DNA of 64,000 nucleotides from Talpa occidentalis (GCF_014898055.3 NW_023601754.1:48601013-48665012), one strand, 5' to 3'. Counted from the first letter of the stretch, positions 23,165 through 35,000 are shown. Notes: generated by a model from the sequence alone, not told the origin. Made by a program: numbers and translations.

Positions 23165-24036
23165 CCCTGACGTGGCTCTTCCTCGTGCAGGCGGGGGTGG
23201 GGACGCTGGCCAGTACTGTCTGCTTTGTCCATGACGTTCCCATTGTTTGTGGGCCCCGGCAGACGCCCCCCAGCACCGTGCTCCCCACCTCGCCGTGGCC
23301 AACGTCTTGGTTCTCCTCTGCACCAGTGTTCCACACCTGATGGCCGCCTGGGTGTCCAGGATGCCCCTGTCCACGCGTGCGTGGAAATTGGTAACCTTTC
23401 TTCACAGGACGGCCCGGAGCACCACGCTGTGCTCCACCTGCCTCCTGAGCACCTCCCAGCTCCTCACGCTCCGCCCCGGGAGACTGGGGTGGACAATGCT
23501 CCCAGGAGTGGGGGAGGTTTCCCAGGGGGATCATTCCTGGTGCACCTGCTGGCTGCTCAGTACGTTCATCATCATCTCCATCCCTATCACAGTTAGTGGT
23601 CCAGGGCACATGAGCGATGGCTCCAAGCCCCATGGGGGGTGGTTCTGCTCGTCCTCAGGCCACAATGTCACCATCGTGGTCCTGTGTTTGGTGCCGGATA
23701 TTGTCTTCATCGTCCTCATGGGCTGGACCAGTGTCTCCATGACCCTCCTCCTGCACAGATACCAGCAGAGGGTGCGGCATCTCCATGCCACCAGGGCCAT
23801 CCAGGGGTGACCCCCGAAGAGCAGGGCCACCTGCACTGTCCTCAGGCTCATGGTCACCCCGTCAGCTTCTACCTGCTGAATTCTATGCTCACCTTTTACA
23901 TGTCTGCCTTCAGAGACACCCGCCTGTGGCTGATGCAGGTGTCCAAGCTCCTGCTGTCCTGTTTTCCCAAACTCTGCCTCTTCCTGATGAGCCTCAGGGG
24001 TTCCAGACAGGGAAGGCTCTGCTCCTGCGCTGTTAG
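23165..24036 (+). pseudogene. V1R pseudogene 2 (unit A)
   Basis: Plus-strand V1R. TM1 (AGVGTLASTVCFVHD) is in one frame. A shift follows and TM2 to TM5 are in another (LAVANVLVLL, TTLCSTCLLSTSQLLTL, VVLCLVPDIVFIVLMGW, positions 23,247-23,810). A stop after the third cytoplasmic loop at about 23,810, then a shifted TM6-TM7 (SFYLLNSMLTFYMS), complete the ruin. The shared signature residues place it in the same subfamily as the intact genes. Copy C is at 57,939-58,798; B keeps only a remnant. Confidence 0.9.
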
Positions 24037-24565
24037 GAGCAGCCTTGGCTTCGACAGTTGCCCATTTCCTAACCATTTCCTGTACCCGCGTGTCCCATCC
24101 GTGGAATGTTGGTTTACACACTGTGGAGGGCTGGGCATAAACCCCTGCATCACCCTCACAGAATTCGGGTGTCCCGTCATGCTGTGTCAGTGCTCTGCTT
24201 ATCCGTGCGCTTCCCTTCGGGTGGCCACAATAGTGTATTTGTTGTCTGAGGGGATGTTTTCAGTTATTTAGCCCATGTATGTATCGCACTCCACGTAAGG
24301 TGACATCATACGGTGTTTCTCTCCACCTGACGTTTCGTACTGAGCACCTATTTTCCAGTTTTATCCATTCATTGTATATGCCGGGGTCTTACCATCTTCC
24401 CGGCTGTGTAGTATTCCACCAGTCACGCGCCTCCTCTTCTTTAGCTGCCCATCTGTTGCTGAGGTTCTGGTTCTTTCTCACTCTGGGCTATTGCAGGGCA
24501 CCTGCAGGCCCTTGTGTGTCAGAATTTGTCTTTTCATGTCCTTCAGATTTTCACCCTCCTGTGTC
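24037..24565 (-). mobile_element. Old LINE-1-like remnant downstream of pseudogene 2
   Basis: GTAGTATTCCACCAGTCACG and following bases resemble the ORF2 end of old LINE-1 read on the minus strand. It matches the flank of pseudogene 1 (19,157-20,120) and of copy C (58,800-59,336). Confidence 0.6.
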
Positions 24566-24584
24566 TGTGTCCTCGGGCAATTCT

Positions 24585-24912
24585 TTTTTTTTTTATATTT
24601 TTTTTTTTTATAGAGGCATGTTTTTTTATTTATTTATTTATTTATTTATTTGTTTTCTTGTTTATACATGCACTGGGTACAGTCAGAAGCGCGGGAGGGT
24701 GAGAGAATTCACCAGAGCCAGAGCGGGGAGCAAAGCAGGCAGAAGGACCGAAGGACACTGCTGAGGGGAGCAGCGGGTGGCAGGAGAGGTCTGCGCGCCA
24801 TGTGGGACCCTCCTCCGGTGGCCGGGAGCAGCCGGGGATTGAACCGGCGCTGCAGAGGCCACGGGCAGCTTCGCAACCCAGCGCTCAACCGCTGCGCCAC
24901 CGGGGAGGCCCA
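24585..24912 (-). mobile_element. tRNA-derived SINE, unit A only, with long tail
   Basis: Well-preserved minus-strand copy. The tail is a T-rich and (TATT)n tract at 24,585-24,660. The box B complement GGGGATTGAACCGG lies at about 24,835, and the box A complement CCGCTGCGCCACC near 24,890. Perfect 19-base target-site duplications (TGTGTCCTCGGGCAATTCT) lie at 24,566-24,584 and 24,913-24,931. Unit C has the empty site at 59,337-59,355. Confidence 0.95.
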
Positions 24913-24931
24913 TGTGTCCTCGGGCAATTCT

Positions 24932-25689
24932 ATTCATAACACGACATGGGCTCTTCCCAGCATTGTCTGTGACAGTCGCATCCATTGCTGTTCCAGCCAT
25001 TAATGTTTGAGGGGCCTCCGGGCATCATCCACTCTCTTGTCATCCTGCTGTAGGTGCCCCCACCCCATCCCGGGCGTGACCGCGTCTGCAGGGAGCGATC
25101 TTGAGCTCCTTCCGCCTGCGGGTCGGCTTCTGTGTCTCCTTGGAGAGCCCTTTGCTCAGATTCAGAGTCTGTCCCACTTTTTGATTCTTTTTTTCTTGAT
25201 TTTGAGTCTTTCTGCATGTTGGATCAGTCCCTCCCCTTGTAGGTGACCTGGCTTCTCTCTCTCTCTTTCTGCCAACCACCAGCCTGTGGCCTTGAGCATG
25301 AATGTGGCCCCCAGTTCTCTGTTAAGAAGAATAAGAAAATCCTCAGGATTTTTCGATATTTTCAGTTTTTATGTGTAAAATATCTCCATCAAAAAGTAAC
25401 CTCTTAAGTTTTCAATAAATAAAAATACGTGAGTCCACCCTGAGACGGGTCCATCCATGACAGCTGCTCATAGAAAGATGGTCACCTCCTGTGATCACAT
25501 CTGGGCTGTAGGCCTGGAACAGCAGAAGTGACAAAAATGCGGTTGTCCTTCCATGTACCTGTTATTGAGATCCCCAAGAGATGGGGCCTCCTTCCCTGGT
25601 GACCGTGGCTTGCGCTGCCGCAGTGGTGAGTGACCACCCTCCTCCTTGATACTGCTGAAGCCCACTTACGTTTTGACCAGATTTTAAGT
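24932..25689. other. Unrecognised non-coding segment
   Basis: Collinear with C 59,356-60,101 and lost from B. No gene or repeat family recognised. The part near 24,940-25,040 continues the flank shared with pseudogene 1. Confidence 0.5.
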
Positions 25690-25925
25690 TTTAAATATTT
25701 ATTTATGTGTAGAAGAACTTGGGTGCAGGGAAGAGGTGTGGGGGGTGAGAGGACTCACCGGAGACAGAGTGGGGAGCAGAACAGGTGGGTGCACTGAAAC
25801 ACTGCTGAGGAGAGCAGCGGGGAGACAGGAGAGGTCAGCTGGGCCATGTGGGTCAGCTCCCTGGCTGGGGATCAAACTGGTGCTGCAGCGGTGACAGCCT
25901 GAGACTCAGCCCCCAGCCCCACAGA
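25690..25925 (-). mobile_element. Older tRNA-derived SINE
   Basis: Diverged minus-strand SINE: AAATATTTATTTATG tail, then the family body (GGACTCACCGGAGACAGAG, CTGCTGAGGAGAGCAGCGGG) and GGGGATCAAACTGG in place of the box B complement. The 5' head is truncated. It is shared with C (60,102-60,348), so it is older than the duplication. Confidence 0.8.
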
Positions 25926-26861
25926 CGTGGTGACCACTATCTAAGGAGAGATCGCCTGAGCTCAGATGTGTGATGCGCCTGAGGCAGGAGATCTGAGCAG
26001 GGGTCAGTGCACCCTGAGAAGGAGCAGGAGCCCCAGATGGGGACTCGCCTGTGAAGACACTTGTGCCAGGGAAGCAGTCCTGCCTGTGGGGCCACCCACT
26101 GCAGTGCCTCTCCCTACCAGGCCTCTGTCCTCCTGGGTCTGGGGCAGGTGAAGGGCGCAGGGGTTGAATCGGGTGTGGAAAGGGACCCTCGTGGCTGGAC
26201 AGCCCCGACCCTGCAGCGATTAGATGTGACATGGCACCGCCAGGGAGAGGCCGTCCAGTGATGTCACGAGGACCAGAGAGAGGAAAGGACAGAGACGAGG
26301 AAGACACCGGAAAAGTCAGCAAAACTGAGTTTGCTTTTTTGGAAAGCTGAGTGTTCCCTTCCTACTTGCCGCTTGCCCGGCAGAGTGAGCCAGTCCTCGG
26401 CCTCCAGCGCCCAGAACTTCCCCTGCTCGCCGAGCACTGTCCCCAGCACAAGCTGCTGCTCTCTCCCCATCTCCAAATGAGACGTTCGCTCCTTGTGGTT
26501 GACTGCGCCATATTTTCTCTCTTCCCCACACACGGGGGAGGCAGGAAGTATTTTCCACAGAAATGTAGACCCCTTGTCCCCAGTGCTTCCTCGGGGAGGT
26601 GGAGGGACCGTCACCTCCCACCCATGCCTCATCTTAACAGGAGGAGCCGAGACCCATCCCGCCCCCTCTCCTGTGCATTACATAGCACCAGCATCCCTGG
26701 CTCTCCCGGGTCATCGAGTCCACGAGGGGCCCACGCATCGCTTCCCCTGGAGACCAGCCATTCTTGGGAGAGGAGAGGGCCCGCTGGCCCCACATCCCGC
26801 TCTGGCCTGATGACCCAGCTCTGCTTCTGCTGGAACACCTGCCCAAGATCTCTTGATCCAC
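25926..26861. other. Unrecognised non-coding segment
   Basis: Matches C in two parts, 60,349-60,687 and 63,341-63,945. The join point at about 26,263 is where C carries 2.65 kb of extra DNA. No gene recognised. Confidence 0.5.
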
Positions 26862-26878
26862 TGTCTTTCTCATCTTTT

Positions 26879-27150
26879 TTTTTTTTTTTTAAGATTTATT
26901 TATTCATGCATACAAGAGCTGGGGTACTGGGAGAGATGTGGGGGGTTGAGAGGATTCACCAGAGACAGAGCCGGGAACAGAGTAGGCAGACTGACCAAAG
27001 TGGACTGCTGAGGGGAGCCGCTGGCGAGTCAGAGAGGTCTGCTGCACCACGCGGGCTGCTCCCAGGCCGGCTTGGAATGGAACTTAGCAGCAGAGGTTGC
27101 GGATCGCTTCATAGTGTGGTGCTTTACCCCTTGAGCCACCAGAGAGGCCC
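26879..27150 (-). mobile_element. tRNA-derived SINE, unit A only
   Basis: Minus-strand copy: T-run and AAGATTTATTTATTC tail at the left, the family body, and a box A complement near TTGAGCCACCAGAG. It is flanked by TGTCTTTCTCATCTTTT (26,862) and TGTCTCCCTCATCTTTT (27,151). Unit C has the uninterrupted site at about 63,946-63,962. Confidence 0.9.
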
Positions 27151-27168
27151 TGTCTCCCTCATCTTTTT

Positions 27169-27660
27169 CAGACTGTAACCGCTGTTTAAAATTTCCGAGA
27201 ACAATATTCATATCACTCTTGAAATACAACGTTAAGGGATGCTTTCAGCACAGACCAGAATTAATGGGCCTGTGTGAGGGGATGTATATTCGGAAGAAAG
27301 GTTGTGAATTGGCAACATCCCCCACTGACCCCGATGACAAGGATGCAGAGAGCTGCTGTCCTAGCCTTGTGGGTGACCCAGAGGAGCCCAGGAATAAGCC
27401 CTCTGGGCTGGAGCCCATGACCTAGTTGGCTCCCTCATCGCAAAGCACATCTGTGTCTCTCAGAGAGGGCTTGTCAAGATCTGTCAAAATTCTGGGAGTG
27501 GAGTCACCATCCAAAGTGCAGGTTTTGCATGGAACAAGAATTGAAGATGCACAAACAAAGCAAGTCGTGTCATTGCTGGCGACCGTGCAGACTGCTGCCC
27601 ACCGAAGACCACCCTCACGGCACCCCTTCCCCCAACAAGGCAGTCACCACGGCCGATGAG
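27169..27660. other. Unit A right end, no gene seen
   Basis: No counterpart in B. C may carry it beyond the window edge; its last ~35 bases match the start of this stretch. Confidence 0.5.
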
Positions 27661-27827
27661 AGTTGTGGAGGGACCCTGGTGGTCTGTTGTCACATCCCTA
27701 CCTGCACATTGGACACGGAGCAGAGCATGATATTTCACCTGTACGCAGAGTGGGGAGGCTGAATCAACATGGCTTCTCATTTTCCATTGTGTGGGGAATC
27801 AGGAGTGAGGGAGGCACACCTGCGGGC

Positions 27828-28805
27828 TCAGAAAAATGGAGCACAAAATATAGGCATTCTTGGGTCCCTGAGGATCACCAAGAAGGGGCAGAGAGTGGGA
27901 AAAAACGACTCCAGGACATTAGAGACCTGCATCAGCAGCAGAGAGTTTTCTAAGGAGAGAGTCATGTAGAACACAATGCTAGAATTCAGCAGGTAGAAGC
28001 TGACAAACATGACCATGAGCATCAGGACGGTGCGGGTGGCTCTGGTCTCTGGGGGGCACCCCCGGCCGGCCCTTGGATTGTGGAGATGCCGCACCCTCTG
28101 CTGGTGTCTCTGCAGGAGGAGGGCCATGGAGATGCTGGCCCAGCCCATGAGGCCGATGAAGATGGCATCTGGCACCAACCACAGGACCACAACAGCAGCG
28201 CTGGAGACTGATCCGGAGCAGAACCAGGACCCCTGGGGCTCAGATCCATTGTCTACGCTCCGTGGACCAGTGACTTTCACAGGAACGTAGGTATTGATGA
28301 GGACACCGAGCAGCCAGCAGGTGCTGCAGGAAGGACCCAGGGCCTTGGGGAAAACTTCCGGGAGCACCGTCCACCCCAGTCTTCCAGGGCTGAGAGTGAA
28401 GAGCTGGGAGGTGCTCAGGAGGCAGGTGGAGCACAGCGTGGTGCTCCGGGCCATCCTGTGAATAAAGCCTAAAAACTTACACCCAAGAGAGGACAGGGGC
28501 TCCCTGGGCACAAAAGCTGCCATTGTGTTTGAGATCCCAATGCAAAGAAGAGCCAAGACGTTGGCCACAGCCATGTGGGACAGAATCGTGTTGGGGAGCT
28601 TCTGCCTGCATCCTGAAATGATTGGGGAGAAGTTTTGCAAGAAGAGGAGGATGTTGACTAGGGTCCCCACCCCCATCAATAAAAGACAAGTGATCAGAAT
28701 GGTCAGTTCTCCCGCAGTTTGATGGTGGTGGTTCCAGAAGGAATTGGAGAGCGCCTCAGCGGGGCTGAAGGGGGTGCGGGCTCTGCTGTCATCCTTGTTC
28801 CTCAT
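27828..28805 (-). CDS. Vomeronasal type-1 receptor, copy B (intact)
   Basis: Predicted V1R chemoreceptor of 325 residues, same family and layout as copy A. Cys109 and Cys196 and the NGS sequon at 186-188 are kept, as are the STCLLSTSQLFTLSPGR signature and TM6 pattern. The start is the Met at 28,805: an in-frame TGA lies 18 bases upstream (28,821-28,823), where A has CGA and C has AGA. The frame ends in TGA at 27,828-27,830, whereas A uses TAA. By hand I count about 47 amino-acid differences from A, clustered in the N-terminus, TM1-TM2, loop 2, loop 3, TM7 and the tail. Residues from the end of TM3 to loop 2 are identical over about 60 positions. No stop or frameshift is present. The ligand is unknown. 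Confidence 0.93.
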   Translation of the reverse strand: MRNKDDSRARTPFSPAEALSNSFWNHHHQTAGELTILITCLLLMGVGTLVNILLFLQNFSPIISGCRQKLPNTILSHMAVANVLALLCIGISNTMAAFVPREPLSSLGCKFLGFIHRMARSTTLCSTCLLSTSQLFTLSPGRLGWTVLPEVFPKALGPSCSTCWLLGVLINTYVPVKVTGPRSVDNGSEPQGSWFCSGSVSSAAVVVLWLVPDAIFIGLMGWASISMALLLQRHQQRVRHLHNPRAGRGCPPETRATRTVLMLMVMFVSFYLLNSSIVFYMTLSLENSLLLMQVSNVLESFFPTLCPFLVILRDPRMPIFCAPFF

Positions 28806-28944
28806 CCTTGTGCAATGATCTCAGCCATCCGTCCCTGGAAAGCAGCCACTGTCGTGTCTCCAGAGGAGCTGAGCCTGGGGAGCACATCACTGACCCCGGA
28901 ATCACATCCAACATCTTTTTTCGTATTGACTCCTGTTTCTCCTC

Positions 28945-29776
28945 AGTTTCTCACTGCCCAGCAGTGTGGGTCTATGAGCTCAGGAAACTTGCTGCCCCTG
29001 CAGAGCCACCTGCTGTGGATCCACATGTGGGCAGATGGGTCTCTGGTAGCTGAGGCACCCAGACCAGCCCCTGCTGGGCAGACAAGGGGGCACAGCCTTG
29101 CAGACAGAGGCAGAGGGGGATGAAGGGACTCTTTATTCAGGGGCTCCTAATCTAGCGGGGTGAGAACTCTGGCAAAGGAAAGTCAAGCTATTCGCATGGA
29201 CAACAAATCTGGGATCCCACCTACCCACTGATGAGGCATCAGGGGTGATGGGCAGAACCTTACTTGGAGGAGCATGTTCACCCTGTAAATGAGGTGGCAC
29301 AGGCACTTATCAGTGCGGTGAGAAAGCATTAATGTCATCACTTGATGAGAATATCCCAGCAGCTAACCAGGGCGCCAGGAATCTGTGCTCACCTGGTTAA
29401 AGAGTGCAGGACAGCTGTGATGAGGAAATTCACAGAGCCTCAGAAACGCAGTGGGTGATGTGGGGACCTTGGGAATCATATCGTCGAGCAGAGGAGGCTC
29501 TCCCCAAGGACTGAAGTGAAAAAATAAGGAAATTCTGGAGCAGAAAAGTATCAATTTGAAAGAGAACTTACTAAGCAGCGTTGAAGAAGCAGTTCACATG
29601 GAAGAGGAGCACGTGAACACCAGGACAGGCCTGTAGGGATGACTGTGCAGAGCAGGAGAACAGGAGGCTGCTCGAGGACATGACAGTCAGAACTATTTGC
29701 CCTTCAGAATGTAGCTGGACGTCCAGGCTCAGAATCTAAGCGAACACAATAACTTAATGTGAGAAGACCTTCAATA
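28945..29776. other. Upstream flank of V1R B, no gene seen
   Basis: Homolog of 1,225-2,056, including the left target-site repeat of the following SINE at 29,761-29,776. No promoter motif recognised. Confidence 0.55.
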
Positions 29777-30055
29777 GGGCCTTCCTGGTGTTGCAAGGGG
29801 TTAAGATGTAACCTTGAAGCTGACCGCAGCCACTGAAGCACCACTTCGAATCCCCAGTCACCCAGGGAGATACCCACATGACCCAGCAGACCTCTCCTGG
29901 CTCACCTGCTGCTCCCCTCTGCATTGTATTTGGGACAATCTGCCTGTTCTGTTCCCTGCACTGTTGCTGGTGAATCCTCTCACCCTCGGCTCCACACACA
30001 CCTCTGGCCTGTACCCCAGCTCTTGTATACTAAATGAATAATCATTTCAAAAAAA
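29777..30055 (+). mobile_element. tRNA-derived SINE (unit B copy)
   Basis: Orthologous to 2,057-2,336, with the same target-site repeats (29,761-29,776 and 30,056-30,071). Over the first 265 bases or so I see only about two or three differences from A. Confidence 0.85.
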
Positions 30056-30119
30056 GAGAAGACCTTCGATAAATGGGGTAGTACAGGAGTGAGCGATAAA
30101 GAACTTTAGAGGCAGCCTT

Positions 30120-30680
30120 TGGAAAAGGAGGGTGACCTCCAAGGTGCCTCCACAGGCTTCTGGGATGAAGCCAAAGCTGTTGTAGAAAGAAAGTTTGTAG
30201 GAACAAATGCACACGGTGGGACATTTTTAAAGTTTCAAATAAATAATATCTCAAGGATAGAGGAGAACAAAGTAAGCCCAGAGGAAGCAAAAGGAAGTGA
30301 GTGGAAAACATGCACAGAAATGAGTGAAGTAGAGGTGAGGACAACATGGAAATGCAACAGGTAAACTGGGGTCTGGGACTTCAAAAGACCAAGAAACATG
30401 GACAGATCTCTCGCGAGAATAACAAGAGAGGAGATGCAAAGAAATGCAGTCAGTAGTGAAAGGGGGCACCGCCCTCGCTCTGCAGAAAAACAGAATCCTA
30501 AGAGACCACCTTGAAGGGGACCAGCCAGGAGCAGCACAGCCAACAGGACGTGGACACATTCTAGAAACCCACAACACACCAGACGCTTCAGGAAGACAGA
30601 GGAAATCAAAACAGCTGATAAGTGAAGAGATTCAATCACTCATCACAAACCTCTGAAAGCAGAGAATCCAAATTCTCCCA
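30120..30680 (+). mobile_element. Degenerate LINE-1 ORF2 fragment (unit B copy)
   Basis: Counterpart of 2,400-2,960, with the same WDEAKAVVERKF reading and similar decay. Confidence 0.7.
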
Positions 30681-31591
30681 AAACAGAAGGAATCACCCAC
30701 TTCCTGCAACTCTTACAACATACTGAGAATGAGCAAAACATCCAAGCTGGTGTTTGAAGCCAGCTTTACCTTGATGCGAAACCTGGTTGGGACACACAAG
30801 AGGAGCCAACCGTGTCCAGCATCTGGTGGGGAGACGGGCCACACACTCACAGACACGAGGACACACCCTCATGGGCACGTTAAATGGATTTAGCACCGTG
30901 ACCCAGCGGGGTCCATGCTTGAGACACAAGCGCTCAGGACACACCGGCCAGCCGAGGTGCCCGGGTACTAATGCTGGGAAGCCACAGGGTCGTCTTAGGA
31001 CAGGCAGAAAAGGCTGTCCCAGTCACAGCCTCCTCTCGTGATCGAAGAAACAGCAGCCCCAGAGACTGGGCATAAGAGGAACGTAACTCAACATGGTGAG
31101 CACCCGCATTCCAGGGGCTACTCAGCGGAGAGGCTCCACGCACCTGCTCTAATGCCCACCATGGGACAGGACTCCCTCGTGCCCCAGAACACAGGGTGCC
31201 AGCGGGGTGCGGGCAAGACTAAGAGACACGGGACAGCGTGGAGAAGGCAGAAGTAAAAGGAAGGAATGGTTTGGTAGAGAAATATCCAAAGAGTCACAGA
31301 AAACTGCTGGAATCAATGAAGCCAGTTGGCAGCTGTGGCGGGAACCCAAATAGTCACTTTCCCCCCATGAAACATCTGAAGGAGAAAGGAAGAAACTGCC
31401 CCGTTCACATGAATATCAACAGAGCAAACACTTGGAGTGAATCCAGCCCCAGCCTGCTGAGTCCTGCACAACCCAGGCTGAGCCTTCCCCCCTCCCGGAG
31501 ACCCCCAACAGGGCACAGGGGAGCACTCACCTGGCCAGGCTCCCTCCCAGCACTGTGCAGGGAGAGCTCAGCAGGCCTGGCCTGTTATAGA
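30681..31591. other. Unrecognised non-coding segment (unit B)
   Basis: Counterpart of 2,961-3,874. No gene or repeat family recognised. Confidence 0.5.
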
Positions 31592-32012
31592 GACAGTGAT
31601 CCCTGCCCTGCCCTCCCCACAGACACCCTGTCAGCACGTCACTTGCCGCAGACACACTGTCTGTGTGGAGAGTCTGAGAGGCTCCGGGGGGTCTCACCCC
31701 AGTCCCTCACCGTCAGTTACCTCGGCTGATGGGGGACAGCTCTGGGCAATTACTGGGGTGACCTAATGAGCAGCTGAGCACAGAAAGTTTCCCATGTTCC
31801 CTGTGGGAGGACTAAGTTCAGAATCAAAGTGTAATCCGAGGGGGAATGAACATCAAGGCTGTGCCAGGGTCCTTCACACAGTCCCCAGACAGGGATACGC
31901 ACGTCCCGATGGCCGTCCCCACAGTCCAGGGGTTTCCAGCTCAGGGTGACGCTGTGTCGGTGCAAACTGACTGTGCATTTGATCTGGCGTCTCCCTTGGA
32001 TTAAATTCCTCC
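31592..32012 (+). repeat. Inverted repeat, left arm (unit B)
   Basis: Homolog of 3,875-4,296; inverted partner at 35,207-35,631. Confidence 0.83.
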
Positions 32013-35000
32013 TGTGACGTTTGGCCCCGAGTCTTGTATCCTAGAGGGGATGAGGATGGCAGGTGAGATTTTTATTGCGAGGGGGTCTTGGTTAAGCACT
32101 ACTCAGGATCTCGGAAATACAAGCTTCATCGAATCTTTTTGGTCCAGCTCCAAATCCAAACCAGGTCACACCTGCCCATGACCCCAGAGAGACCCAGTGA
32201 TCCTCAGAGGGGTTAGGCTGGCCGGAGACAGCTCAGGGCGACGTTCAAGTTGAGACTAAGTGGGAACTTCCCCACTGCAGCCCCATATTGATGGCCCTGA
32301 GTGCCCTTTTCCAGGGAGGAATAGCACCGTCTCCAGGGGTGAAGGACGTCAGGGTCACGGGAAACAGCCTGAGCTGTAGGACTTTCATCATGGCCGTCAA
32401 AGACGTTTAACATGAGGTGGGCAACTCTGACAGGTGTTGGTGGGAGTGTGACCAGCATAAAGATGGGAGAAGGTGACAAGGTCAGTGAAGATTCAGGGGT
32501 GTTAGCCGACTCTGGGGTGGAATATTATTCAATCTTGAAAAAGGGAGAAAATCCTGCCCTGTCAACCTCATGGGTGAACCTGGGGGCCTTGTCCTTCCTG
32601 AGACAGTCCAGTCTCAGGGACAGACCCTGCCTGACCCCACGTGTGGGGGCCTCTGCAAGCATCAAGTGCACTGAGGTGGAGAGAGAACATGGTGCTGTCC
32701 AGGGCCAGGAGGGGCCCGTGAGGATGGTGTGAGCCCTAGAGTGGTGTACACGCCAGAATGCGCGTAAATACTTCCAGGTGCTGTGAGGACCTCGCGGCTG
32801 TTCTCATCAGCACGAGAAGATGAAACCTTGAGACTGGGCAAAACACATAGGGACACTGGTGTCTGGGGCCTGTGTGACGCGCTGAAGCCTCCCAACTGCA
32901 AATTGGAGACTCTGGGCAAGTGTCCTCCGTTCCCTGCTTGGGGGACATGACTGTCTCAAGAGCGGGGAAAGCTGTCGGGCAGGTGGGGCTAAAAGGGAGC
33001 TGTTTACAAGCAAGTGTGGTTGAGCTGGGGCCTCAGCCCCGGGGATGTGGAGGCGGGGTCGTTCTTCCCTCTGCTGGGCGTGTCCCCTCCCTGCTCACTG
33101 TGGGGTCTGCCATGACCTTGTCCCTACTCCATCCACGAGCTGCCAGAGCCTGCCTGGGGGAGCCCCGAGTCCAGGGCACACGGGCTGTAGAGGAGACGCG
33201 CCACTCGGATCTCTGAAGTCACCGGCTCAAAGAATACATGTCATGGAGTGTCCTCTGCCCACTCATTATTAGAGGACAATACCCCCTCCTCCCATCACAA
33301 TGACGGGAAATGGTGAGGAAATGGCCTCAGATATCTCAGCTAGAAACAATGGTCTGCGGAAACCTCCGCCTGTGACTTTGGTTGTGTGTAAAGGTGTCAG
33401 CCCAGCTCTGAGTGCGGAGGGGCTCTGTAAGGTTGGGCCCCACCGGCCCAGAGGGTCAGCCTGAGAGTGCTGTCAGCCTTGCCCAGCAGCGAGTGGGTCT
33501 CACAGCCACACACTGGACATCTGAGTGTCCGCTGGACCACATCCCCCTTCTCTGCAGATTTCCACCCTTGGGAATGTCTCAGGCTTTCTCTGCACACTTA
33601 GCATGATTCCTCCAGTTGTTCATAGTGATGAAGAGAGAGAAAACAGCAAAACAGGAAGGGCTGCTCTCCTTCACCATGCAGGTGCCTTTTTCTATCTCCT
33701 TTCCTAATAAACTGGTATAAAGTGGGAAGGAAACACTTGGGATTCAGAGAGGCTAACAGGCTAACAGAAAAGTGTAGTCTGTTTTCCGGTCTGGACAAGT
33801 GTTTATGTGATGAGGAGACACAGACGCTGCTGATGACCACGGAAGAGAAAATCCCCACCTGACCATTCCCATCACTCCTGGGCTGCCATAGACTGCAGTC
33901 TCAGGTGCGTGATCATCACAGGGAGCACACCCTGCAGTAACCTTCTCAGAATGGCCTCTTCTTGGTCAGATGTATGTGTCTCCTGTTTACACATCATCTT
34001 AGAGATTCTACCCTGCAGGATATGGTACGTGGGTTGTGACCTCAGGCTGCTCCCTCATGGTATGCTGGCCAAGTGATTGTGGGATGACACTCAGGTGTGT
34101 GTGCTCTAGGCCTCTGTCCCCCATAGGTAAATTACCCAACCTACCTTTCACTAATTATGGAAAAGTACATTAAATGCCTGAACAATCTCTTAAAGGACGT
34201 CTTAGCATCAGAGAGTGGCAGTTGAAGGGTCACGAGTCCTGGCCCTTCTGAGGCAGACCTGATGCCGTTGTGGTTAGATGTGGTTGTCATCACTACATCT
34301 ATCTCCACTTTCACCGTGTCTGCTTTCTGAGTTGCTCAGGTTCCTTCTCCAAAAATGCATCTCCAAAGCTCCACTTAGGCCTCTGCAGCAGCCTTCAATA
34401 ATTCAGTGAGATCTTTTCCAAATGTGACTACACAGTTAATGTTTTATTTTTCAAATATGTAGAAACGCCTCTATCACAATGAATATGGGCCGCTTTGTTG
34501 CCTAGACCATACACAACTCATGCTCATTAGCCTGAAGTAGAAGTGTATGTGTCTCTTTTAACTTTGAAATTTTCAGTGGACTTTGTTATAAAGAAGTTTT
34601 AAATTCACAACCAAATGGAGAGTCAGGTGCAGCAATTTCCCACTTAGCCCCGGCCCTACACACGACCCCGGTTATCCGGCCTGGTGACAAATGGTTGTTC
34701 CATTCTCCTCGCGTGTTCTCCGTGGCTGCCACTGCTCAAGTGAGAATTTATGATAAATGCAATATGGACATGCAAGTCTGTTGCTCCCCAAACCAGCTGG
34801 AAAAGTCACCACTGGTAGGACTGGTCATAGCTTATGTGTATGGAATGCAGGATTAGACATTCAACTCTATTGTGAAGTTTCTTTTTTATTCTGTTGAGTT
34901 TGATATTTTGATTTTGACTCGTTCTGAATTTAAAGAAAGCTGACGCCATCCTGTTATTTGTCCAGTCATTTCTCCCCCTCATTCGTGTTGTTGCTTCCTG

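Larger units (their letters stand above)
1..27660. repeat. Tandem segmental duplication unit A
   Basis: First of three direct copies of one large segment. Position 1 of the window matches about 27,722 and about 45,932, and the same order of landmarks follows in each copy. The left edge is cut by the window. The right boundary is placed where the sequence begins to match the DNA just upstream of unit C (about 27,660 against 45,875). It is the longest copy because it alone holds a 6.4-kb LINE-1 and three SINEs. Without these it would be about 20.5 kb. Alignment was by eye, so boundaries are good to tens of bases. Confidence 0.9.
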
